Source: Brachybacterium sp. P6-10-X1
GTDB taxonomy: Bacteria; Actinomycetota; Actinomycetes; Actinomycetales; Dermabacteraceae
Assembly (NCBI RefSeq): GCF_001969445.1
Contig: NZ_CP017297.1
Span: forward strand, 3,534,001 to 3,598,000
Direction of reading: 5' to 3'
Length of the DNA stretch: 64,000 bases
Position 1 is the first letter of the stretch; each line of letters begins with the position of its first letter. A program made the position numbers and the translations under genes. Under the pieces are notes generated by a model, which was not told the origin of the DNA, did not search any database, and worked only from the letters and a program-made list of their open reading frames with translations. Below are positions 41,079 to 48,029 of this stretch, piece by piece.

Positions 41079-42353
41079 TCAGGGTGTGCGAGGCGGAGGC
41101 ACCGGACCGTCCAGCAGGGGGTCCTCGGTGTCCGAGAGGAAATCGATCAGATGACGGTGCAGGCTCTGCACCAGGTCGGCATGGTCCTCGTCGTCGGCGA
41201 GATTCCTCGTCTCATCGGGATCCTCGCGCAGGTCGTAGAGCTCGCGCCGGGGGCGTGGTCGCAGATGGTCCTGGCCCATGCCGCTCCGCGTCGGTGAGTC
41301 CTCGAGATCCGGGGGCAGGTCGAGCAGAGGTCCGTCCTCGAAGTTGACGATGTACTTGTGCCGGGAGGTCCGCACAGCCCGGATCGGGTCGTAGTCGGCG
41401 TGATACGTCTTCTCCAGGAACACGTGCTCGCGTCCCGGCGGCGCCCCGTCCCGGAGCGTCGGCGCGAAGCTCGTCCCCTGGATCGAGGACGGCGTCTCGA
41501 TCTCCAACAGGTCCAGCAGCGTGGGGACCAGATCGACGTGGCTGACGAGGTGGGGGACCTCGCCGGGCTCCTGGGACGCGACGCCCCGGGGCAGGCGCAT
41601 CAGGAGCGCGACGTTCACGCCGGGGTCGTACAGAGTGCTCTTCGCGCGGGGGAAAGGGGCGCCGTGGTCGGTCGTGAACACCACGATGGTCCGCTCCGCG
41701 AGTCCGGTCTCGTGCAGCGTCGCCACGATCTGTCCGAACGCTTCGTCGGCCACCTCGATGGCGCGCGCGAAGGACGCGAGATCGGAACGGGTCAGCGCGT
41801 TGTCCGGCAGGTAGGAGGGCACATCGATCGCCTCGGGATCCAGGGGTGGGTAGCGCTCCTCCGGCCAGTCGCGGTGCACCTCGAGGACACCGCAGGTGAG
41901 GAGGAAGGGCTGCTCGTCCTCGGCGTGCTCCACCAGCCAGCGCGAGGCGCGATCGGCGACGTCCGGGGCTCGATGGGAGCCGTCGCTGTCCGTCTCGTCG
42001 AAGCCGAGACGTGCCTCGTCACGGGACTCGTGCTGGAGTCCGATGAGAGCCGTGTGGAATCCGGCCTCCGCCAGGTGCATCGGCAGGGTCCGCTCCCCGG
42101 GGTGGTACTCCCAGCCCCGATGCGTCAGGCCCTGGAGCCCGTTGGCATGGGGGTAACGGCCGGTCCACAGGGCGCCTCGCGCCGGGCTGCACAGAGGGCT
42201 CGTGCTGAAGCAGCGGGTGAAGGTGAAGGACTCGCGGCCGAAGGCGGCCAGATGTGGACTGGGGACCTGGTGCCCGTACAGCGAGAGCCAGGTGCCGAGG
42301 TCGTGCCAGTGCACAATGACGACATGGGGCCGTGCGTCCGTCGCCGGGCTCAT
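41079..42353 (-). CDS. Sulfatase (formylglycine-dependent, heparan N-sulfatase-like)
   Basis: This 424-residue hydrolase has the modification motif CSPAR in STSPLCSPARGALWTGRYPHANG (Cys about residue 53), where the Cys becomes formylglycine. Metal-binding FTTDHG comes later and the typical C-terminal RELYDLREDPDETRNLA is present. The first metal-binding Asp-Asp of most sulfatases reads HWHDLG here. Length and motif spacing resemble N-sulfoglucosamine sulfohydrolases. No signal peptide is visible, so it probably acts in the cytoplasm on an imported sugar. A cognate formylglycine-generating enzyme is not in the window. It overlaps the binding-protein stop by 4 nt. Confidence 0.88.
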   Translation of the reverse strand: MSPATDARPHVVIVHWHDLGTWLSLYGHQVPSPHLAAFGRESFTFTRCFSTSPLCSPARGALWTGRYPHANGLQGLTHRGWEYHPGERTLPMHLAEAGFHTALIGLQHESRDEARLGFDETDSDGSHRAPDVADRASRWLVEHAEDEQPFLLTCGVLEVHRDWPEERYPPLDPEAIDVPSYLPDNALTRSDLASFARAIEVADEAFGQIVATLHETGLAERTIVVFTTDHGAPFPRAKSTLYDPGVNVALLMRLPRGVASQEPGEVPHLVSHVDLVPTLLDLLEIETPSSIQGTSFAPTLRDGAPPGREHVFLEKTYHADYDPIRAVRTSRHKYIVNFEDGPLLDLPPDLEDSPTRSGMGQDHLRPRPRRELYDLREDPDETRNLADDEDHADLVQSLHRHLIDFLSDTEDPLLDGPVPPPRTP

Positions 42354-43654
42354 CCGAGCGCCGCCGACAGCTCGTCGAGGAGGGCTCGGGCCGCCTCGTG
42401 CGGAGCGGCGCGCCCGAACAGGACGTCCTCGGCGTGGAGCCCGAGGATCCCGGGATGGCTGCCGGCGCCGGCGGGAGGCGGCTCGGGCGCTGTCCGAAGG
42501 TCCGGGGCGCAGCTCTCGGTGTACTCGACGACCCGTGCGTCGGCCCGGGAGAACTGATCGACGATCGCCGCTCGCACCTCCGTGTTCGGTGGGACGCCGC
42601 GATCGGCGAGCAGGATCTCCCCGGCCGCGACGTCATTGAGCAGGAAGTCGATCAGGGAGGTGGCCAGATCCGGGTGGGCCGAGGTGGCGGACGTGCAGAA
42701 GAACATGCTCGGTCGGTACCACATGCCGAGGTCGGCGGGGCTGCCGGTCAGCGTCGGGATCCGCAGCAGCGTCAGTTCCAGCCCCAGGGTCCGCTCGAAC
42801 TCGATCGCGATGTTCGCCGGGATGATCTGCAGGCCCAGACGCCCCTGGCCCAGCAGCGACTCGCCGGGTTCGGCGGTGAGGTTCTCCAGGGCGGCCGACG
42901 GGTCCGGGGACGTCCCGTCCTCCACCATCGCCGACCACATCGAGAACCATTCCTCGGCCTCGCTGGTCCCGATCCCGAGGGCCCCGCGATCGAACAGCTC
43001 GGCGCCCAGCTGGGAGGCATAGAACCCGAAGGTGATCTGGTCCGACGCTTGAAAACTGGTGCCGTACGACCCGTCGGCCGACTTCTGCGTCAGCTCGCGT
43101 GCGAGCTCGTGGTACTCCTCCCAGGTCCAGAGAGTGTCGTCCGGGATCTCCACCGACACCTCGTCGAAGAACTGAGGATTCGCGACCACCGCCTGCAGCC
43201 CGATGCCGGCTGTCGCACCGATCGTCGTGCCGTCGACCTGACCGCCGGCGGCGGCGCCCTCCTCCCAGGCGGCGACCGAGAAGCCGTGCTCGGCGAGGTC
43301 CGTCAGGGCGCCGCGGTCTGCGTACTCGCGCAGGTTCCACTCATTGAGCTGGAACACGTCGGCGGCGCCTCCGCCGGCCGTCTGCGTGGCCAGCTTGTCG
43401 AAGTAGCCGTCGAATCCGCCCCACTCCCCGCTCACAGGGGTGTCGGGATGCGCGGCCTCGAAGGCATCGAGTGCCGCCGAGGTCAGCTCGGCCCGATCGC
43501 TGTTGCCCCACCAGGAGAAGCGCAGCGTTGATGATCCGTCGGAGGACGTGGGGCCCGGAGCGTTGGGGCCACAGCCCGCGGCGGTCACGGCGAGGGCACC
43601 GCCGATGCCGAGGCTCCGCACCAGCGCGCGTCGAGAGAGATGTGTTGCTGACAT
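42350..43654 (-). CDS. Sugar ABC transporter substrate-binding lipoprotein (orphan)
   Basis: This 434-residue family 1 solute-binding protein has an N-terminal signal (LSRRALVRSLGIGGALAVTAAGC) with twin arginines and a lipobox, so it is a lipoprotein. The mature body has LRFSWWGNSDRAELTSAALDAFE, typical of oligosaccharide-binding proteins. No permease or ATPase gene is nearby, so it must borrow a membrane complex encoded elsewhere. It overlaps the sulfatase gene by 4 nt, suggesting it delivers a sulfated sugar. The ATG at 43654 follows a weak AGGT site. Confidence 0.88.
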   Translation of the reverse strand: MSATHLSRRALVRSLGIGGALAVTAAGCGPNAPGPTSSDGSSTLRFSWWGNSDRAELTSAALDAFEAAHPDTPVSGEWGGFDGYFDKLATQTAGGGAADVFQLNEWNLREYADRGALTDLAEHGFSVAAWEEGAAAGGQVDGTTIGATAGIGLQAVVANPQFFDEVSVEIPDDTLWTWEEYHELARELTQKSADGSYGTSFQASDQITFGFYASQLGAELFDRGALGIGTSEAEEWFSMWSAMVEDGTSPDPSAALENLTAEPGESLLGQGRLGLQIIPANIAIEFERTLGLELTLLRIPTLTGSPADLGMWYRPSMFFCTSATSAHPDLATSLIDFLLNDVAAGEILLADRGVPPNTEVRAAIVDQFSRADARVVEYTESCAPDLRTAPEPPPAGAGSHPGILGLHAEDVLFGRAAPHEAARALLDELSAALG

Positions 43655-43729
43655 GTGGATTCGAACCTCAGCTCTGAGTGATCTCCGTGGTCGTGCGGGC
43701 ATCTCCGATCGCGCCCGACATCCGGATTC

Positions 43730-43759
43730 AGTTTGTCGCTTGCATGCTATTAATGTCAA
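43730..43759 (-). promoter_or_regulatory. Candidate promoter of the binding-protein/sulfatase operon
   Basis: A consensus -35 TTGACA lies on the minus strand at 43759-43754. A weak -10 CAAACT (43735-43730) follows after 18 nt. The rest of the 211-nt gap to the divergent DUF2277 gene shows nothing clear. Confidence 0.4.
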
Positions 43760-43865
43760 CCCGTGCCCACGCTCGGTGCGTGGGTGCTCATCGACTGCCA
43801 CCGCGCTGGAGAGCCGTCGCCCCGGAACCATTGCCGCGCAGGCCCCCGCGTGCCAGCCTTGCGGC

Positions 43866-44147
43866 ATGTGCCGGAACATCAGACCGCTCCACAATTTCGA
43901 GCCGGAGGCCACCACCCAGGAGGTCCGTGACGCCGCCCTGCAGTACGTGCGCAAGGTCAGCGGGATGCCCAAGCCGTCACAGGCGAACACGGAGGTGTTC
44001 GAACGGGCCGTCGCCGAGATCGCCCACACCACCGAGCATCTGCTGGCGGAGCTGGTCACGTCCGCCCCGCCGAAGGACCGCGAGGTCGAACGGGAGAAGG
44101 CGCGGGCGAGGAACGCGAAGCGGTTCCCGCAGAGCGCCGCGTCCTGA
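43866..44147 (+). CDS. DUF2277 family protein
   Basis: This 93-residue protein matches the DUF2277 family over its whole length, from MCRNIRPLHNFEPEATTQEV to the helical FERAVAEIAHTTEHLL. Its function is unknown. The conserved MCRNIR start fixes the initiation codon. It stands alone, with a weak -35-like TTGCCG at 43831 that could imply a leaderless start. The C-terminal tail is lysine/arginine-rich, which may mean nucleic-acid contact. Confidence 0.85.
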   Translation: MCRNIRPLHNFEPEATTQEVRDAALQYVRKVSGMPKPSQANTEVFERAVAEIAHTTEHLLAELVTSAPPKDREVEREKARARNAKRFPQSAAS

Positions 44148-44298
44148 GGCCGAGGTCGCGCTCGAGCGCATCCGACATGTCCTGGTGACCGCCCCGGACG
44201 GGTGACGCGTTCGTCGGGCGGTCGGCAGCGGCCAGGTGCCCGGCGCGGGTGCACGCCGTCGCCGCCGGGCGCTCGCGGACCCGACAGCGCCCTACGGT

Positions 44299-45096
44299 TC
44301 ACCGCCCGTCGAACTCCGGCGCGCGTTTGGCCAGGAACGCCGCGGCGCCCTCGGCCTTGTCCTCCGTGGTGTACAGCAGCGTCTGCGCCAGCTGCTCCAG
44401 CAGCAGCCCCGTCCGCTGGTCCGTGTCGCTGCCCGGGCCGATGACCAGCTTGGCCAGACGAATCGCCAGCGGACCCTTGCCGAGCACGGTGGCCATGATC
44501 TCCGCAGCGGTGGAGAGCAGGTCCGCGGCGGGCACCACCGTCGTCACCAGGCCGTAGCGCTCCGCCTGCTCAGCGGTGAGGGTCCTGCCGGTCAGGATCA
44601 TCTCGAGCGCTCTCCCGGTGCCCACCAGGCGGGACAGCCGCTGGGTGCCGCCGGCGCCGGGCAGCACCCCCAGACCGACCTCGGGCAGAGCCATCGTCGC
44701 GTGATCGGCGGCGATCCGGATGTCGCAGCTCATGGCGAGCTCCAATCCGCCGCCCATCGCCACGCCGTTCAGGGCAGCGAGGGTGGGCTTCGGGAAGTCC
44801 TGGATCCGGTCGCAGAGGCGCTGCATGGGAGCCGCCAATCCGTCGGTCAGGGTCCAGCCCGCCAGCTCGGAGATGTCGGCCCCGGCCGCGAAGGCCTTCG
44901 GACCGCTGCCGGTGAGGACGATCCCGCGCACGGCCTCCTCGGCCCCCCAAGAGTCCAACATCTGCGAGATCTCGGCCAGCACGCCGCGGGTCAGGGCATT
45001 GCGCTGCGCCGGGCGGTCGAGAGTGATGGTCCCGACGTGGTCGCGTACCTCGGTGCGGATCGTCTCGACGTTCGTGGGCTGCTGCTGGTCCGTCAT
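44299..45096 (-). CDS. Enoyl-CoA hydratase/isomerase (BadK/EchA type)
   Basis: This 265-residue crotonase has the oxyanion-hole motifs KAFAAGADI (about residue 65) and [17 protein letters not shown] (about 105). The catalytic Glu region is [18 protein letters not shown]. It hydrates 2-enoyl-CoA. It is last in an operon with an SDR and an acyl-CoA dehydrogenase, as for BadK in cyclohexanecarboxylate breakdown. The ATG at 45096 follows CAGGAGACC. Five copies of a 7-nt repeat (45104-45138) sit directly upstream; an in-frame ATG at 45183 would turn them into an ESREQ-like peptide and is less likely. Confidence 0.88.
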   Translation of the reverse strand: MTDQQQPTNVETIRTEVRDHVGTITLDRPAQRNALTRGVLAEISQMLDSWGAEEAVRGIVLTGSGPKAFAAGADISELAGWTLTDGLAAPMQRLCDRIQDFPKPTLAALNGVAMGGGLELAMSCDIRIAADHATMALPEVGLGVLPGAGGTQRLSRLVGTGRALEMILTGRTLTAEQAERYGLVTTVVPAADLLSTAAEIMATVLGKGPLAIRLAKLVIGPGSDTDQRTGLLLEQLAQTLLYTTEDKAEGAAAFLAKRAPEFDGR

Positions 45097-45103
45097 GGTC
45101 TCC

Positions 45104-45143
45104 TGCTCTCTGCTCTCTGCTCTCTGCTCTCTGCTCTCTGCTC
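45104..45143. repeat. Heptanucleotide tandem repeat in the enoyl-CoA hydratase leader
   Basis: Five perfect TGCTCTC units (45104-45138) and one partial unit lie 7 nt upstream of the start codon. On the coding strand each reads GAGAGCA, resembling a ribosome site. Slippage could vary the leader and translation. Confidence 0.85.
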
Positions 45144-45179
45144 GGGGCGATGCGGATGCCGGCATGGGATCCCGGGCTC

Positions 45180-45956
45180 TCACGCCATGGTCAGCCCGCC
45201 GGAGACGGACAGCGTCTGGCCCGTGATGTAGCGCGAGGCGGGGGAGGCCAGGAACGCGACGGCGTTGGCCAGGTCCTCCGGCTGGGCGAGCCGGCGCAGC
45301 GGGATCGCGCGCTCCAGGGATGCGCGCAGCTTCGGGCTGTCCTCGGACATCTCAGCGAACAGAGGAGTGTCCGCCGGGCCGGGGCAGACCACGTTCGCGG
45401 TGATGCCGGACCGGGCGGATTCGCGCGCGAGGGTCTTCGTGAATGCGACGATCCCGCCCTTGCAGGCGGAGTACACCGCCTCACCGGAGGATCCCACCCG
45501 GGCGGCATCGGAGGCGACGTTGACCACGGTGCCGTGGCCCTGCTCGGTCATCACGCGCACCACCGACTGGCAGCAGTGCAGGGCGCCGTAGAGGTTGATG
45601 GCGATGATGCGGTCCCAGATCGCGGTGTCCTGCTCCAGGAAGTACCCCACCTTGTCCCAGCCGGCGCAGTTCACCAACACGTCGATCCGGCCGAAGCGGT
45701 CCGTCACCTGCGAAGTCATGGCATCCACGCTCGTGCGGTCGGTGATGTCCACGGCGACGGGGAGGGCATCCCCGCCGAGCTCCGCCGCGACGGAGCGCGC
45801 CGAGTCCTCGTCGATGTCGGCGACCGCCACGACCGCACCCTCGGCGGCCAGTCGTGTGGCGATGCCCCGGCCGATGCCGCTGCCGGCACCGGTGACGAGA
45901 CAGATCCGTCCGGTGAGGTCGTGGTCGTTGGTGGCGGGGGCCGCGTTCTCGGCCAT
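45180..45956 (-). CDS. SDR dehydrogenase, BadH-like
   Basis: This 258-residue short-chain dehydrogenase has the cofactor motif CLVTGAGSGIGRGIATRLA (about residues 19-37), NCAGWDKVGYF, the catalytic Ser in VNVASDAA, and YSACK (Tyr-x3-Lys). The segment NCAGWDK is shared with 2-hydroxycyclohexanecarboxyl-CoA dehydrogenase (BadH). It sits between the acyl-CoA dehydrogenase and hydratase genes on the same strand, which supports oxidation of a beta-hydroxyacyl-CoA. The ATG at 45956 follows CAGGAGCGAG. Confidence 0.85.
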   Translation of the reverse strand: MAENAAPATNDHDLTGRICLVTGAGSGIGRGIATRLAAEGAVVAVADIDEDSARSVAAELGGDALPVAVDITDRTSVDAMTSQVTDRFGRIDVLVNCAGWDKVGYFLEQDTAIWDRIIAINLYGALHCCQSVVRVMTEQGHGTVVNVASDAARVGSSGEAVYSACKGGIVAFTKTLARESARSGITANVVCPGPADTPLFAEMSEDSPKLRASLERAIPLRRLAQPEDLANAVAFLASPASRYITGQTLSVSGGLTMA

Positions 45957-45997
45957 GGTCTCGCTCCTGGTCTCGGGTGGGGTGGTGGGCGGACGGA

Positions 45998-47141
45998 TCA
46001 CGGGGCGAGCTGGCGGTCCACGCTGTGACGGGCGATGACCAGCTTCATGATCTGGGCGGTGCCGTCGCCGATCTGCAGCCCGAGCACGTCGCGCAGGCGC
46101 TGCTCGATCGGCCGGTCGGTGAGATAGCCGCACTGGCCGTGGCTGAGCAGGCACTGGTGGATGACGTCGTAGGCCGTCTTCGGCGCCCACCACTTGCACA
46201 TCGCGGCCTCCTTCGTGTGCTCCAGCCCGGCGTCCTTCAGCCACAGGGTCCTCTGGCACAGCAGCCGCGCGGCGGCCAGCAGGGTGTCCGCCTCGGCCAG
46301 CGGGAAGGCGACCCCCTGGAAGGAGCTCAACGGTCGGTCGAAGGCCGTGCGCTCGCCGGTGTACTCCCAGGTCTCCTCGAGCGTGACCTGCGCGGCGCCG
46401 ATCACCTGCAGACCGATGAGGGCGCGGGAGAAGTCGAAGCCCTGCATGACCGCGGTGAACCCGGCGCCGAGCTCCCCGAGCTGGTTCTCCGGGGGGGATC
46501 CAGGTGTCGGTGAAGTCGATCCCGCCGCGGCCGACGGCCCTCGTCCCCGCGTCGGGGGAAGGCCGTCGCTGGATCCCGTCGCGGTCCAGCTCCACCAGGA
46601 AGGCGGTGATGCCGCGTCCGCGGCCCTCCGGGGCGGTCCGGGCGAACACGACGGCGGCCCCGGCATGCATGGCGAAGGACATCGACTTGGTGCCGCGAAG
46701 CAGCCAGCCGCCGTCTCGAGGTCGGGCGGTCATCGACGGATTGCCGGCGTCGGACCCGGCGTCCGGCTCCGACAGCCCGATCGCCACGATGTCCGCGCCA
46801 CTGGTGATCTGCGGGACCCAGCGCGCCGCCAGCTCGGGGTGGGCGGTGCGCGCCAGGATCTGGCCGACGAGAGAGCCGATCACCTGGACGTAGGCGACCG
46901 TGATGTCCCCGCGCGCGATCTGTTCGGTGAGCATGCCGGTGGTCAGCGCCCGCTCGTCGCGTCCGCCCAGATCACGGGGGAGCTCCGGGGCGATCAGCCC
47001 ACGGGATCCCATCTGCCGGCGCAGTTCCGGGTCGATGAACCCGTCGCGTTCGCGCTGCTGGTAGTCGGGGGCGATCCGGGAGGCGACGTCCGCCGCCGCA
47101 TCGATGAAGCCCTGCATCGCGTCGTCGACGGCGAAATCCAT
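45998..47141 (-). pseudogene. Acyl-CoA dehydrogenase (AliB-like) split by a frameshift
   Basis: The reading frame from 47141 encodes an acyl-CoA dehydrogenase N-terminus (MDFAVDDAMQGFIDAA, AIGLSEPDAGSD near residue 125) and reaches GGIDFTDTWIPP. At a run of seven Cs on the coding strand (46498-46492) the frame shifts. The rest of the protein (ENQLGELGAGFTAVMQGFDFSRALIG to the FAD-contacting HGQCGYLTDRPIEQRLRDV) is in the neighbouring frame and ends at 45998. One C fewer restores a normal enzyme of about 380 residues. The C-terminal half resembles cyclohexanecarboxyl-CoA dehydrogenases. A sequencing error, a real mutation or reversible slippage could explain it. Confidence 0.82.
46492..46498 (-). 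other. Seven-C homopolymer at the frameshift site
   Basis: Seven consecutive G on the plus strand (C on the coding strand) coincide exactly with the point where acyl-CoA dehydrogenase homology changes frame. Six would restore the frame. Confidence 0.8.
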
Positions 47142-47174
47142 GGGTCCTCCTGGGCGATCGTGGGGTGGGCGGTG

Positions 47175-47885
47175 TCACGAGCGGGACACGGCGGGACCGG
47201 CCCCGGGGGCATGCGCCTCGGCGAGGTCCCCGAGGAGGTCGGGATATCGGCTGCGGTGATCCGGCGGGATCGCCGTGGAGAGCATCAGGGCGGTCTGGGA
47301 GCGGACGAACTGCTCGAAGGTGACGCGCGGGGCGAAGTACCAGTGCTTCAGCGCCCAGGAATGGGCGATGGTGAGGAGGTCGTAGGCGTAGAGCTCGGTG
47401 TGGATCGGGCGCAGCAGCCCGTGCTCGACGGCAGTGTCCACGGCGCTGCGCAGGGGCGCGACGGTGCGCATCTCCATCTCCTTGATGACCTGACGGCCCG
47501 CCTCGTCCAGCGTGTTCGACTCGCGATACGTCAGCATCACGGCCTGGCGGTGGTCGCGGACCACGGTGCAGTAGGCGGCGAAGGCGCCGGCGATCTGTCG
47601 GACCGGATCCACCTCCGGTTCCAGCGCCTGGGAGATCCGTCGCCCCATGTCATCGAGGACGCCCTCGGTCACGGCCTGGATCAGGTCCTGCTTTCCGGAG
47701 AAGTACCGATAGATCAGGCCGACGGAGACTCCGGCCTCGGTCGCGACGGACTGCATGGAGACCGCCTGCGATCCGTTCCTCTCCATCAACGGGGCGGCCG
47801 CCAGCAGGATCTGCCGGCGGCGCGCATCGGATCGAGCCGCGCGGGCCGCCTCGGCCGGGGCGTTCGCGGCGTCGGTGCCGGCCAT
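47175..47885 (-). CDS. TetR-family regulator of the acyl-CoA operon
   Basis: This 236-residue repressor has an N-terminal TetR helix-turn-helix (VSMQSVATEAGVSVGLIYRYFSGKQDLI, about residues 43-70) and an all-helical C-terminal domain that binds effectors such as acyl-CoAs. It is first in the operon with the acyl-CoA dehydrogenase, SDR and hydratase genes, so it probably represses them and itself. A strong paired palindrome lies at 47905-47940 upstream. The ATG at 47885 follows GGAGAGGAG. Confidence 0.9.
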   Translation of the reverse strand: MAGTDAANAPAEAARAARSDARRRQILLAAAPLMERNGSQAVSMQSVATEAGVSVGLIYRYFSGKQDLIQAVTEGVLDDMGRRISQALEPEVDPVRQIAGAFAAYCTVVRDHRQAVMLTYRESNTLDEAGRQVIKEMEMRTVAPLRSAVDTAVEHGLLRPIHTELYAYDLLTIAHSWALKHWYFAPRVTFEQFVRSQTALMLSTAIPPDHRSRYPDLLGDLAEAHAPGAGPAVSRS

Positions 47886-47904
47886 GCCCGCTCCTCTCCG
47901 GTGA

Positions 47905-47940
47905 GTGAACGTCGTTCATGAGAAATGAACGACTATTCAC
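47905..47940. promoter_or_regulatory. Double palindromic TetR operator
   Basis: TGAACGTCGTTCA (47906-47918) is a perfect palindrome with a one-base centre. A second imperfect copy starts at 47926 (TGAACGACTATTCA). Together they make a large inverted repeat, GTGAACGTCGTTCAT against ATGAACGACTATTCAC, separated by GAGAA. This is the expected form of a TetR operator 20 nt before the TetR start. Confidence 0.7.
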
Positions 47941-48029
47941 CCACGAGTGTGGCGCGGGTCACGAGTCGGGTCAAGGGTCGGGCCCGGACGAGCCGTCAGA
48001 GCACGTCGGCCGAGATCGCCTCCGGTGGG

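Noticed and set aside
44159..44170. Perfect 12-bp palindrome GCGCTCGAGCGC as a terminator
   Set aside because: It has no loop and no flanking structure. Such palindromes are common at this GC content.
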